Assembly (NCBI GenBank): GCA_039919885.1
Contig: JBDSEV010000067.1
Coordinates: 1-64,000, forward strand
Reading direction: 5' to 3'
Length of the DNA: 64,000 nucleotides
DNA from: JACMLD01 sp039919885
Lineage (GTDB): Bacteria; Bacteroidota; Bacteroidia; Chitinophagales; Chitinophagaceae
The first letter of the stretch is position 1; each line of letters starts with the position of its first letter. The notes under the pieces were generated by a model that had not been told where the DNA came from, made no database searches, and saw only the letters and a list, made by a program, of their open reading frames with translations. Below are positions 54,571 to 62,364 of this stretch, piece after piece. A program made the translations under genes and the position numbers.

Positions 54571-54909
54571 TTAACTTATTATGCCTAGTACCTGCTTGTT
54601 TAACTGCGCCAGCCTATCGGCATTAATAGAGTACGATATGTATTTACCGTCTCTGAATGTTGCTACAATTCCGGCGCGTCTTAAAATGGCAAGATGTTGA
54701 GAAGCAACTGATTGTTCCAGCCGCAACTGCACATAAATCTCTGTTACCGTCATTCGCTGATGGTCTTCCAGCAACCGCATAATCTGCTGTCTTAATTTAT
54801 GATTAATAGCCCTTAGCGTAACAGCAGCTTTTTTTACCTGTAAAAAATCCATTTTAATAGGTTCTCCTTCCTGCTGCCTTACAATTAAATGGTTGACAGA
54901 TGTATTCAT
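54571..54909 (-). CDS. ArsR-family winged-helix regulator without cysteine
   Basis: A 112-residue DNA-binding protein of the ArsR/SmtB fold (about 25-100), with recognition helix around QSVASQHLAILRRAGIVATF. No Cys occurs anywhere in the sequence, so the usual metal or persulfide-sensing Cys pairs (as in ArsR, or BigR/SqrR for sulfide) are missing; where ArsR has ELCVCDL this protein has MTVTEIYVQL. It may sense something else or act without a redox ligand. The gene is immediately upstream of, and on the same strand as, the persulfide dioxygenase-like gene, which is the likely target. An imperfect inverted repeat upstream is a possible operator. Confidence 0.88.
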   Translation of the reverse strand: MNTSVNHLIVRQQEGEPIKMDFLQVKKAAVTLRAINHKLRQQIMRLLEDHQRMTVTEIYVQLRLEQSVASQHLAILRRAGIVATFRDGKYISYSINADRLAQLNKQVLGIIS

Positions 54910-54937
54910 GGTTGATGTAATTTTTGCATTAATCTAG

Positions 54938-54958
54938 TCCTACAAATTAACTGCAGGA
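54938..54958. promoter_or_regulatory. Imperfect inverted repeat, possible ArsR-type operator
   Basis: TCCTACA (54938-54944), a 7-base AT-rich spacer and TGCAGGA (54952-54958) form a near-palindrome with one mismatch per arm. It is 28 bases upstream of the regulator start and overlaps a TAATTTG that could be its -7 element. Autoregulation is plausible. Confidence 0.4.
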
Positions 54959-54996
54959 CATCGTTGATCGGTTCAATATTATGATGAAAACAGTTA

Positions 54997-55692
54997 TTAT
55001 GGCGTTAATTTTTTTAACGTGTAAAAATCTTTGAGGTATATGGGTTCTGTATAAGCAAGGTTACAAAAATCCTGTAACCTGAAAGCATCATTTGACATAC
55101 AGGCAATATCAGCAGCTGTATAAAAAGCAGCACTGAAAACAGCGTTGGCATGCTGTATCAATGTTTTCCATTTATTGCTTCCGTTACCAAAAAAAACAAT
55201 TTCCTGCTTGTTAAGCCATGTTGAAAACGATTGTTCGTCCAGTATCATTGCACAGGGTGCTATCAGTTCATTCAACGCGGTATCATACAATGCAGTAAAT
55301 ACCTCCATCCGACGCGCATCCAGCATTGGGCATAGCAGCTGAGCACCTGGGGTAGCTTTATTGGTTGCATAAGCCATTACCCTAAGTGTATTCAAACTAA
55401 TTAAAGGAATATTCAGTCCGTAGCACAATCCTTTTGCAGTGGCCATACCTACACGCAGGCCGGTATACGAGCCAGGGCCGGCTACTACCGCCACTGCATC
55501 CACATCACGCAATTGGTAAGTGTGGTTATCGCCTTGTATCATTGATTCAATAGCGCTGTGTATCCATGCTGCGTGGTCTATTGATTGCGGGTTCACCCGC
55601 TCCTGCAGCAGGTTTCCATCCAGCGACAACGACACACTGGCTGTTGCGGTGGCAGTATCAATATTTACAATCAGCGCGCTATTTTTAACCAT
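54997..55692 (-). CDS. tsaB: tRNA threonylcarbamoyladenosine biosynthesis protein TsaB
   Basis: A 231-residue protein of the ASKHA fold, needed with TsaD and TsaE for the t6A37 modification of tRNAs that read ANN codons. The family signature is VAGPGSYTGLRVGMATAKGLCYGLNIPLISLNTL (about 70-103), and IVNIDTATATASVSL opens the first fold half. TsaB has no catalytic activity of its own and supports TsaD. The gene is upstream of the ArsR-type gene on the same strand with an 87-base gap; no functional tie is evident. Confidence 0.93.
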   Translation of the reverse strand: MVKNSALIVNIDTATATASVSLSLDGNLLQERVNPQSIDHAAWIHSAIESMIQGDNHTYQLRDVDAVAVVAGPGSYTGLRVGMATAKGLCYGLNIPLISLNTLRVMAYATNKATPGAQLLCPMLDARRMEVFTALYDTALNELIAPCAMILDEQSFSTWLNKQEIVFFGNGSNKWKTLIQHANAVFSAAFYTAADIACMSNDAFRLQDFCNLAYTEPIYLKDFYTLKKLTP

Positions 55693-55863
55693 TCTTTAAT
55701 ACTTTTTTCCAGCGATAGCTGCTAATAATCAATTCAACGGCATCGCCATCCTCATTTTATCAGCATTTTGTATGGGGTTGCTTGCTAATCATATAAAGAA
55801 GTACCTAAAAGTAATATAAAATGTTTTTATCTTCCAATGCTATCACCTGATCAAACCTGATTT

Positions 55864-56496
55864 TTAATGTGCGTTTTCAGCGATCATTTCGGTGGTTAGC
55901 AGATCGGCAACCTGATAGAGGTTATCTTCTTTGCCTAACTGGATAAGCAGTTCATGAATATTTTTAAGGCCAATTCTTTTACTCCATTCAAACGGGCCGT
56001 ACGGATAGTGGGTGCCTAATTTCATGGCAATATCAATGTCTTCTTTTGAACTTATCTTGTCTGCCAGCGTATAATACGCTTCGTTTATAATTGTGCTGAT
56101 TATTCTTGCACTTATCATACCCGTAATATCCGGCACCAACTGGTATTGCCATCCAAGCGCATCAAATACATTTTTAACCATTGCTTCCTGTGCTGGTGGA
56201 GCCACCACTTCAACAAAAGGATTGTTCAGGAAACCGGGCCATGCATTCACCCTTACAAAAGGCTGCCCAATGTAGCGAAGGGTGTGTGTAACAGCATTCA
56301 CAAAGACCGGTAACGGCAAAAATTGTTTCAGCTGCTCGATTCTGTCCTGGCTGCAATCAAACAGCAAATCAATTACAACCGCATCTGCCGGTACCTGCTG
56401 CGGAGATTCCACAAATACAACCCTTGTTTTTTCTGACAGCGGTTTGGAAAGAAATGCTGACTTTAACCTTTCATTGGTAATAACGGCCAGTTTCAT
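55864..56496 (-). CDS. 3-Hydroxyacyl-CoA dehydrogenase-like protein with degenerate NAD domain
   Basis: A 210-residue protein, about 80 residues shorter than usual short-chain 3-hydroxyacyl-CoA dehydrogenases. The C-terminal part (about 95-205) follows the 3HCDH helical domain: ARIISTIINEAYYTLADKISSKEDID, then LGTHYPYGPFEW and IGLKNI. The N-terminal part starts like a Rossmann fold (MKLAVIT) but lacks GxGxxG, and the catalytic-loop PGF is TGM (DITGMISAR). It may not bind NAD or may work as a partner or binding protein. It is divergent from ridA; no fatty-acid gene is nearby. Confidence 0.8.
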   Translation of the reverse strand: MKLAVITNERLKSAFLSKPLSEKTRVVFVESPQQVPADAVVIDLLFDCSQDRIEQLKQFLPLPVFVNAVTHTLRYIGQPFVRVNAWPGFLNNPFVEVVAPPAQEAMVKNVFDALGWQYQLVPDITGMISARIISTIINEAYYTLADKISSKEDIDIAMKLGTHYPYGPFEWSKRIGLKNIHELLIQLGKEDNLYQVADLLTTEMIAENAH

Positions 56497-56556
56497 TGCT
56501 GTTATTTTTTGTAAAGGAACCCCATTTAAGCGAAAAATCCGGAACCTTAAATTTTA

Positions 56557-56564
56557 TACATTTG
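56557..56564 (+). promoter_or_regulatory. TAnnTTTG -7 element very close to the ridA start
   Basis: TACATTTG matches the -7 consensus and ends 4 bases before the ridA ATG at 56569. If real, the transcript would begin at or next to the start codon, giving a leaderless message. Confidence 0.35.
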
Positions 56565-56568
56565 ACTT

Positions 56569-56949
56569 ATGGAAAAAACAATCGTTCAGACAACGGAGGC
56601 GCCGGCGCCCATTGGCCCTTATAGCCAGGCCGTACAATTTGGAAATATGCTTTTTATCTCGGGGCAGGTAGCCATCAATCCTGCAAACGGCGTTATTGAA
56701 GCTACCGATATCAGCGCAGAGACCCACCGGGTAATGGATAACCTGAAAGCGATACTAACTGCAGCAGGAATGCATTTCAACCATGTAATTAAAACAACTA
56801 TTTTTTTAAGCGATATGGGCCTTTTTTCAGCGGTAAATGATGTGTACGCCAACTACTTTTCGGACAATTTTCCTGCACGCGAAACGGTGGCCGTAAAAGG
56901 ACTGCCAAAAAATGTGAATGTGGAAATCAGCATGATTGCAGGCAAATAG
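56569..56949 (+). CDS. ridA: RidA-family 2-iminobutanoate/2-iminopropanoate deaminase
   Basis: A 126-residue protein of the RidA/YER057c family, which removes reactive enamine/imine intermediates made by PLP enzymes. Conserved features are APIGPYSQAVQ, GQVAINPANG and the ligand-binding Arg in FPARETVAVKGLPKNVNVEISMIA. Length is standard for the family and the protein is cytoplasmic. It is divergent from the dehydrogenase-like gene and convergent with kbl, whose product releases an aminoketone, although the pairing is probably coincidental. Confidence 0.94.
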   Translation: MEKTIVQTTEAPAPIGPYSQAVQFGNMLFISGQVAINPANGVIEATDISAETHRVMDNLKAILTAAGMHFNHVIKTTIFLSDMGLFSAVNDVYANYFSDNFPARETVAVKGLPKNVNVEISMIAGK

Positions 56950-57004
56950 TTACGCAAGGGGTATAACCTTTCAATTGCTATACTACCTGATCGGTTAGCA
57001 GCAT

Positions 57005-58195
57005 TTATAGTTTAACCACGCCCAATGCTTTTCCCACTTTGGTGAAAGCAGCTATGGCGGCGTCCAGGTGCTGTTGTTCATGTGCCGCGCTCAGTTGTAC
57101 GCGAATGCGGGCCTGTCCTTTTGCTACCACCGGAAAGAAAAAACCAATAACGTAGATACCTTCTTCCAGCAGGGCAGCGGCAAACTGCTGTGCCACGGTG
57201 GCCTCATATAACATAATGGGCACAATGGGATGGTCGCCCGGTTTGATATCGAAACCAGCGGCGGTCATTTTGGAGCGGAAATAGGTAGTATTCTGCTCCA
57301 GCCTGTCGCGTAAGTCGGTAGTTTCGCTGAGCATATCCAACACCGCAATGGAAGCACCGGCAATGGACGGCGCCAATGTATTGGAAAACAGGTAAGGCCT
57401 GGAGCGTTGCCTCAATATTTCGATGATGGCTGCATTACCGCTGGTAAATCCGCCACTAGCGCCCCCGAGGGCCTTGCCGAGGGTGCCGGTAATAATATCT
57501 ATGCGGCCCATCACCCCGCGGTATTCATGGGTGCCACGCCCGGTTTTGCCCAAAAATCCACTCGAATGGCACTCGTCGGTCATTACAATCGCATCGTATT
57601 TATCGGCCAAATCACAAATCTTATCCAGCTGCGCAATGGTTCCATCCATGCTAAAAGATCCATCTGTTACAATGACCCTGCTCCTGCACGCAGCGCTTTC
57701 TTTCAGCTTCTGCTCCAGGTCGGTCATATTATTGTGTTCATAACGGAAACGTTGCGCCTTGCACAAACGAACACCATCAATGATGGAGGCGTGGTTGAGC
57801 GCATCGCTGATAATGGCATCCTGCTCGTTAAACAGGGGTTCAAAAACACCGCCGTTGGCATCAAAAGCGGCCGCGTATAAAATCGTATCCTCCGTACCAA
57901 GGAAACGTGCAATTTTTCCCTCCAGTTCTTTGTGTATGTCCTGCGTACCACATATAAACCGTACGCTGCTCATGCCATAGCCGTGTGTTTCAATGGCCTT
58001 GTGGGCCGCTTCAATTACTTTCGGATGCGAGGACAGGCCCAGGTAATTGTTAGCACAGAAGTTTAAAACAGTTTTGCCATTGACCACAATTTCCGGCCCC
58101 TGTTCACTTGTAATGACGCGCTCGGTTTTAAAAAGACCAGCTGCCCTGATTTCCTCCACTTCTTCGCCAATGCGCTGTATAAATGCCTGGTTCAT
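57005..58195 (-). CDS. kbl: Glycine C-acetyltransferase (2-amino-3-ketobutyrate CoA ligase)
   Basis: A 396-residue PLP enzyme of the alpha-oxoamine synthase family. It acts in threonine breakdown, splitting 2-amino-3-oxobutyrate with CoA to glycine and acetyl-CoA. The PLP Lys is Lys241 (TLGKALGGASGG), the conserved DECHSSGFLGKTGRG segment holds the pyridine-N Asp and catalytic His, and NFCANNYLGLSSHP is near the N terminus. The length and these motifs match Kbl; 8-amino-7-oxononanoate synthase is the main alternative. Threonine dehydrogenase is not adjacent in this window. Confidence 0.92.
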   Translation of the reverse strand: MNQAFIQRIGEEVEEIRAAGLFKTERVITSEQGPEIVVNGKTVLNFCANNYLGLSSHPKVIEAAHKAIETHGYGMSSVRFICGTQDIHKELEGKIARFLGTEDTILYAAAFDANGGVFEPLFNEQDAIISDALNHASIIDGVRLCKAQRFRYEHNNMTDLEQKLKESAACRSRVIVTDGSFSMDGTIAQLDKICDLADKYDAIVMTDECHSSGFLGKTGRGTHEYRGVMGRIDIITGTLGKALGGASGGFTSGNAAIIEILRQRSRPYLFSNTLAPSIAGASIAVLDMLSETTDLRDRLEQNTTYFRSKMTAAGFDIKPGDHPIVPIMLYEATVAQQFAAALLEEGIYVIGFFFPVVAKGQARIRVQLSAAHEQQHLDAAIAAFTKVGKALGVVKL

Positions 58196-58375
58196 TGCTG
58201 TGTATTTGTTGCAAAAATAACGGAAAGCAGCAGTTGACGGTAAACTGGTCTGTGTTAGTGGCCTTTACCGGTTGTTTTAGGTGTTTTGTCGGGCAAAAGA
58301 TGCAGTTCATACAATTTCAATATGGCCTGTAACATTTTGAGAATACCTTCGTCTTATACATTTAAATCACGGATT

Positions 58376-58582
58376 ATGAGCGCCAAAACCTTCGTCAGCC
58401 TGATGCTGCTTTTAATACTCTTTACTGCAGGTTTGTACGTAATTGGCGCGCCCGCAAGGAAAGAAAACAGCCGGGTAGAATGTTCGTCCGGTACTGATTG
58501 TACCATGGATACCCAGGCGCAAATTTCCGACGGTCTTATCCTGGAATCCGTATCCAGGCATTTACTAAGTGTAATACAATAA
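58376..58582 (+). CDS. Small exported or single-pass membrane protein with two Cys
   Basis: A 68-residue protein from ATG 58376 with an N-terminal hydrophobic helix (about 6-25) and a short hydrophilic tail containing Cys-x5-Cys (ECSSGTDC). The tail ends with SDGLILESVSRHLLSVIQ, a likely amphipathic helix. The open frame continues 30 codons upstream, but that stretch is not signal-like. It is followed by a strong terminator, which supports expression. No family recognised; function unknown. Confidence 0.65.
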   Translation: MSAKTFVSLMLLLILFTAGLYVIGAPARKENSRVECSSGTDCTMDTQAQISDGLILESVSRHLLSVIQ

Positions 58583-58609
58583 TTTCATTCCCTATACATC
58601 CATTCACCA

Positions 58610-58642
58610 GGCCCCGCCAGTACCGGCGGGGCCAGTTTTTTT
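58610..58642 (+). terminator. Strong intrinsic terminator
   Basis: A perfect 9-bp stem, GGCCCCGCC (58610-58618) with GGCGGGGCC (58625-58633), has a 6-base loop and is followed by AGTTTTTTT. It ends the small-protein gene transcript before the sigma-factor cluster. Confidence 0.85.
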
Positions 58643-58843
58643 AAAAAAAAACCGCGCAGCTTTGTAACTTCTGGTTATGACTGATCGTATAACAGGAAAG
58701 GAAGGATTGTAAGAATTAAAAGGCACTGCAACCCGTTATTTTTCTGGCTGGCACAGCAAAAAAGGACAACGAAAAACCAGGAAGTACCGGGAAGGGTTCA
58801 GGAGCAGGATTTTAACCAATAACACCAACATCGGAACTGTTTT

Positions 58844-59329
58844 ATGACTGAGAAAGATTATAATGAATGTGTCCGTCAATATGCCGACAATGTGTACCGG
58901 TTTATAGTGAAGAATCTGCGGCATGAAGAAGATGCCAGGGATGTGGTACAAACGGCTTTTGAAAAAATGTGGCGCAACCGGCAGGAAGTAGATGCGGCGA
59001 AAAGCAAATCTTATTTGTTTACAGTAGCTTACCACCAGATGATAGACCATATAAGGAAAGTGAAGCGGATTCACCTCAGGGAAACATTTAGTGAAACTAC
59101 CCGGGTAATTGACAAACCGGCCAATAACCTTAAAAAAGTGCTGGAAGACGCGCTTGCAACGCTGAGCGAAACGCAACGAAGCCTGGTGTTGCTAAAAGAT
59201 TACGAAGGGTACAGTTACCAGGAAATTGGCACCATAACCGGGTTAAATGAGAGCCAGGTAAAAGTGTACTTGTACCGGGCAAGGATACAGTTAAAAAACT
59301 ATTTGGTGAGCCCGGAAAACGTGCGGTGA
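58844..59329 (+). CDS. ECF-type RNA polymerase sigma factor
   Basis: A 161-residue sigma-70 family factor of the extracytoplasmic-function class. Region 2 (about 5-75) contains YADNVYRFIVKNLRHEEDARDVVQTAFEKMW; region 4 (about 105-155) carries the helix-turn-helix SYQEIGTITGLNESQVKVYLYRAR. It would direct RNA polymerase to a small regulon. The next two genes, 20 and 30 bases apart, encode an anti-sigma-like membrane protein and a putative barrel protein and probably form an operon with it. A possible promoter for autoregulation is not obvious in the 200 bases upstream. Confidence 0.94.
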   Translation: MTEKDYNECVRQYADNVYRFIVKNLRHEEDARDVVQTAFEKMWRNRQEVDAAKSKSYLFTVAYHQMIDHIRKVKRIHLRETFSETTRVIDKPANNLKKVLEDALATLSETQRSLVLLKDYEGYSYQEIGTITGLNESQVKVYLYRARIQLKNYLVSPENVR

Positions 59330-59348
59330 GCGTTTAAAAAACAACAAC

Positions 59349-60491
59349 ATGAACATTACCAGGAATAATTACGAAGAATTTTTCATGCTGTATGCAGACA
59401 ATGAATTGTCTGCAGCTGCAAGAAAAGAGGTGGAAGCGTTTATTGCAGCCAACACAGATTTGCAGCAGGAGCTGGCATTGTTTCAGCAGTTTAAATTAAG
59501 TCCGGATGAGGCGCTGGTGTATGCTGGCAAGGAAGCTTTGTTAATGCCGGAAGATGGCCGTGTTTTTATTACCACCTCCAATTACGAATCTTTTTTTGTT
59601 TTATACGCCGATGACGAAATGACCAATGATGAGAAAGCCGGGGTGGAAGATTTTGTATATCATCATCCGCAATTGCAGGCAGCATTTGAATTGCTATTAC
59701 AGGTAAAGCTACAGCCGGATGCGGGTATTGTATTTGATGACAAAGCGATCCTCTACCGTACAGAAAAGGATGATAGGGTAGTTCCTTTTGGATGGTGGAG
59801 ACTGGCAGTGGCGGTGATGGTTTTAATAGTGACGGGTATATACTGGCTTTCCAAATCAGGAAGTACGGATGCACAGCTCCGTTTTACAAAAAATACGCCG
59901 GCTGTAACTATCCCACAGCCATTACCGTTATACAAAAAAGAAGAACAAAAAAGTGTGGATACCGGCAGCAATGAACAACTGGCAAAAGAAAGGATGGCCT
60001 TAAACGATAACCCAAAAGAAGTTCAGGAACAGCAAAGTAAAACACCAGCCAATACGGCTGTTGTCAAGCACCGTACACCTGTCAATGCAGGTATTACAAC
60101 AACGGCAACACTGCATCCCCAAATTGAAAATAGTATCGAAACCACTGAAAACCCGTTAACAGGGAGTACTATTGCTTCTGTTAAAAAAGGATCGCGGAAG
60201 AGTACGGAGATAAATACAGACATTGCTGCTGCAGCAAGCAAGTCGGTAATAAATCATCAGCTAGCGTATGCAGTAACCTATGAAAAAGGCCAAACAACGG
60301 ATAACAGCGCGGTTGCAGCAGTTAACGATGATAAACTGGAAGTGCTTAACACTTCCGTTAATACCAAAAATTCATTGAGGGGGTTTTTCAGAAAAGCTTC
60401 ACGGCTGATTGCCAAAAAGACGAACCTTGATGACGATAGCAACAAACATAACAGCATCCTGATAGGCGGTTTTGAAATTGCTGTTCGATAA
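59349..60491 (+). CDS. Anti-sigma-like membrane protein with duplicated N-terminal module
   Basis: A 380-residue protein. Residues 7-65 and 78-136 are two related copies of a helical module with the shared start NYExFFxLYADxE; they are reminiscent of the anti-sigma-domain helix bundle found in zinc anti-sigma factors, but without Cys or His ligands. A membrane helix follows (about 150-167). The remaining 210 residues are low-complexity, Thr/Lys/Asn-rich and likely periplasmic. It sits 20 bases after the ECF sigma gene, the usual position of a cognate anti-sigma factor. The duplicated sigma-binding-like module is the odd feature; one copy could bind sigma and the other regulate. Function is inferred from position. 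Confidence 0.75.
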   Translation: MNITRNNYEEFFMLYADNELSAAARKEVEAFIAANTDLQQELALFQQFKLSPDEALVYAGKEALLMPEDGRVFITTSNYESFFVLYADDEMTNDEKAGVEDFVYHHPQLQAAFELLLQVKLQPDAGIVFDDKAILYRTEKDDRVVPFGWWRLAVAVMVLIVTGIYWLSKSGSTDAQLRFTKNTPAVTIPQPLPLYKKEEQKSVDTGSNEQLAKERMALNDNPKEVQEQQSKTPANTAVVKHRTPVNAGITTTATLHPQIENSIETTENPLTGSTIASVKKGSRKSTEINTDIAAAASKSVINHQLAYAVTYEKGQTTDNSAVAAVNDDKLEVLNTSVNTKNSLRGFFRKASRLIAKKTNLDDDSNKHNSILIGGFEIAVR

Positions 60492-60520
60492 ACCTAATTC
60501 AAAAAAAGCAAAATTTTTTT

Positions 60521-61357
60521 ATGCGTAAAGTGTATGTATTATTGGCAGGACTATGTATTGGATTCACCGCTATGGCGCAAACAGATACAGTAGTTGAACA
60601 GACAAAAAAAGTAGACACCATCCGTATCGGCAGCCTCATTATTATTAAGAAGGGCGATGGCCGTTATGAAAACAGGGATGGCTCAGTAAAAATCCACCGG
60701 GAAAAACACAGGCCCCAGAATGTGAGTACCAACTGGGTTATTGTAGATTTAGGTTTTGCAAACTACAGCGATAAAACCAATTATCCGGGCGCAGTGGCAG
60801 CAGGCGTGGTAGCACCCGGTTTGGGCAAAGAAGATTTTAACCTGCGCAACGGCAAATCGGTAGATGTAAATATCTGGTTGTTTATGCAACGGCTGAATGT
60901 AATTAAACATGTGGTAAACCTGAAGTATGGTTTGGGCATTGAACTAAATAATTACCGGTATGAATCAGCATTGCATTACGACAAGACGAATAATATTTTT
61001 ACAAACGATGCGATACGCCATTATAAAAAGAATAAACTGGCCGCAGATTATCTTACCGTGCCACTAATGCTGAATTTTAATTTTACACCCAGGAATTACT
61101 ACAACAAATCCTTTGGCTTCAGCGCAGGTATCAGCGCAGGATACCTGTACAGCTCGCGGCAGAAAATGATTACCATAGAAGACGGCAAACAGAAAACGCA
61201 CGATGATTTTTACCTGCGTCCGTTTAAGATAAGTTATGTGGCAGAGTTGCAAATGGGCCCCGTAAAACTATATGGTTCACTGGCTACCCAAAGCATGTTT
61301 GAAAAAGGATTGGACCAGACTCCATACACCGTTGGATTGAGGTTAAGCAACTGGTAG
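60521..61357 (+). CDS. Putative outer-membrane beta-barrel protein
   Basis: A 278-residue exported protein; the signal peptide ends near TAMAQ (residue 20). After a short linker (about 20-60) the sequence alternates polar and hydrophobic residues in the manner of PorT/OmpW-like barrels, with aromatic-rich strands such as NVSTNWVIVDLGFANYSD and FGFSAGISAGYLYSS, and the C terminus GLRLSNW ends in an aromatic residue, as expected for BAM recognition. Function unknown. It is the third gene of the sigma-anti-sigma cluster and may be the envelope sensor or the target. Confidence 0.75.
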   Translation: MRKVYVLLAGLCIGFTAMAQTDTVVEQTKKVDTIRIGSLIIIKKGDGRYENRDGSVKIHREKHRPQNVSTNWVIVDLGFANYSDKTNYPGAVAAGVVAPGLGKEDFNLRNGKSVDVNIWLFMQRLNVIKHVVNLKYGLGIELNNYRYESALHYDKTNNIFTNDAIRHYKKNKLAADYLTVPLMLNFNFTPRNYYNKSFGFSAGISAGYLYSSRQKMITIEDGKQKTHDDFYLRPFKISYVAELQMGPVKLYGSLATQSMFEKGLDQTPYTVGLRLSNW

Positions 61358-61678
61358 AATGGTAACAATATGTTACCCCGGCAACCGGCTTCTACAGGCC
61401 GGTTGTTTTTATTTCCATCACACCATACGAAATACTGTTTCGGTTCTTTCATAAATTGTAAAATGACGTACCGCTTACCCACCTGAATTTGGGGACGGGT
61501 CATTTCTTAATCCTTTCTTACTAAGCTGTTTAGCCAATAAACTCTTAAACTTCTCCACTAAAAAAATATACCCCGCCTTTAAGCGTTTTAGTAGCATCAA
61601 ATTTGCATGGCAACCATATCCGAAGTTTCTACTATTAAACCAGTAGGTCATTATTCAGTCTTGTAAAAAATACCAGTC
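61358..61678. other. 321-base intergenic region
   Basis: Beyond the terminator (61382-61410) the sequence is AT-rich and presumably carries the promoter of the L,D-transpeptidase gene. I see no gene, repeat or RNA signature. Confidence 0.5.
61382..61410 (+). terminator. Intrinsic terminator after the sigma-factor cluster
   Basis: CAACCGGC (61382-61389) pairs with GCCGGTTG (61398-61405) around an 8-base loop and is followed by TTTTTA. It ends the sigma/anti-sigma/barrel transcript. Confidence 0.8.
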
Positions 61679-62233
61679 ATGAAACGAGTTCCGGTTGCAA
61701 TCACTATTTTGTTTGCACTTGCCCTGTTTGCTTTTACCACGCACGAGACCAGGAGAACGATTAAGCACCGGTTTTTTAATGATGGGTTAACCGGCAAACC
61801 TTACATCATTATAGATAAATCTGACTATGAATTGAGGGTGTATGATGACGATGGCTGGTATGCCACCTACCCGGTTGTATTTGGCAATAAAAGCCTGGAT
61901 GATAAAATGTTGGAGGGCGACAGAAAAACGCCCGAAGGCGTTTATAAAATTGCTTCGAAACGTCCCCATGAGAAATGGGATAAAATGATGCTGATTGATT
62001 ATCCTACCAAAGCCGACTATGAAAAGTTTAACCAGCGCAAAGCAAAAGGGCTGCTTCCAAAAAATGCGCGGATCGGCGGTGGCATCGGCATTCATGGTAC
62101 CTGGCAGCGTGATGATATGGTAGTCGATTATTTCCAAAACTGGACCAATGGCTGTATTTCCCTTAAAAATGAAGAGGTGGATGAGTTGTATAATATAATA
62201 CCCCTAGGTACACCGGTCACCATTCAACGCTAA
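61679..62233 (+). CDS. L,D-transpeptidase family protein (YkuD domain)
   Basis: A 184-residue exported protein with a signal peptide or N-terminal anchor (about 5-21, ending FAFTTH). The YkuD domain (about 41-182) has the substrate part PYIIIDKSDYELRVYDDDGW, the conserved His139 (IGIHGTW) and the catalytic Cys159 in TNGCISLKN. Members crosslink peptidoglycan between L- and D-centres or attach lipoproteins. It acts in the periplasm. It stands alone between the sigma-factor cluster and an acyltransferase gene. Confidence 0.9.
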   Translation: MKRVPVAITILFALALFAFTTHETRRTIKHRFFNDGLTGKPYIIIDKSDYELRVYDDDGWYATYPVVFGNKSLDDKMLEGDRKTPEGVYKIASKRPHEKWDKMMLIDYPTKADYEKFNQRKAKGLLPKNARIGGGIGIHGTWQRDDMVVDYFQNWTNGCISLKNEEVDELYNIIPLGTPVTIQR

Positions 62234-62364
62234 ATTGTTTCAAATCAAATTATGTTTAAATATTAAATAGAAGTTTAATGTGTAAAACAGAACCTTGACT
62301 ATCTTTAAAATAGCGCTATCGAATCAGCTTTTAAAAGGCCTGCATTTTCGACAGCCTGATTTTT

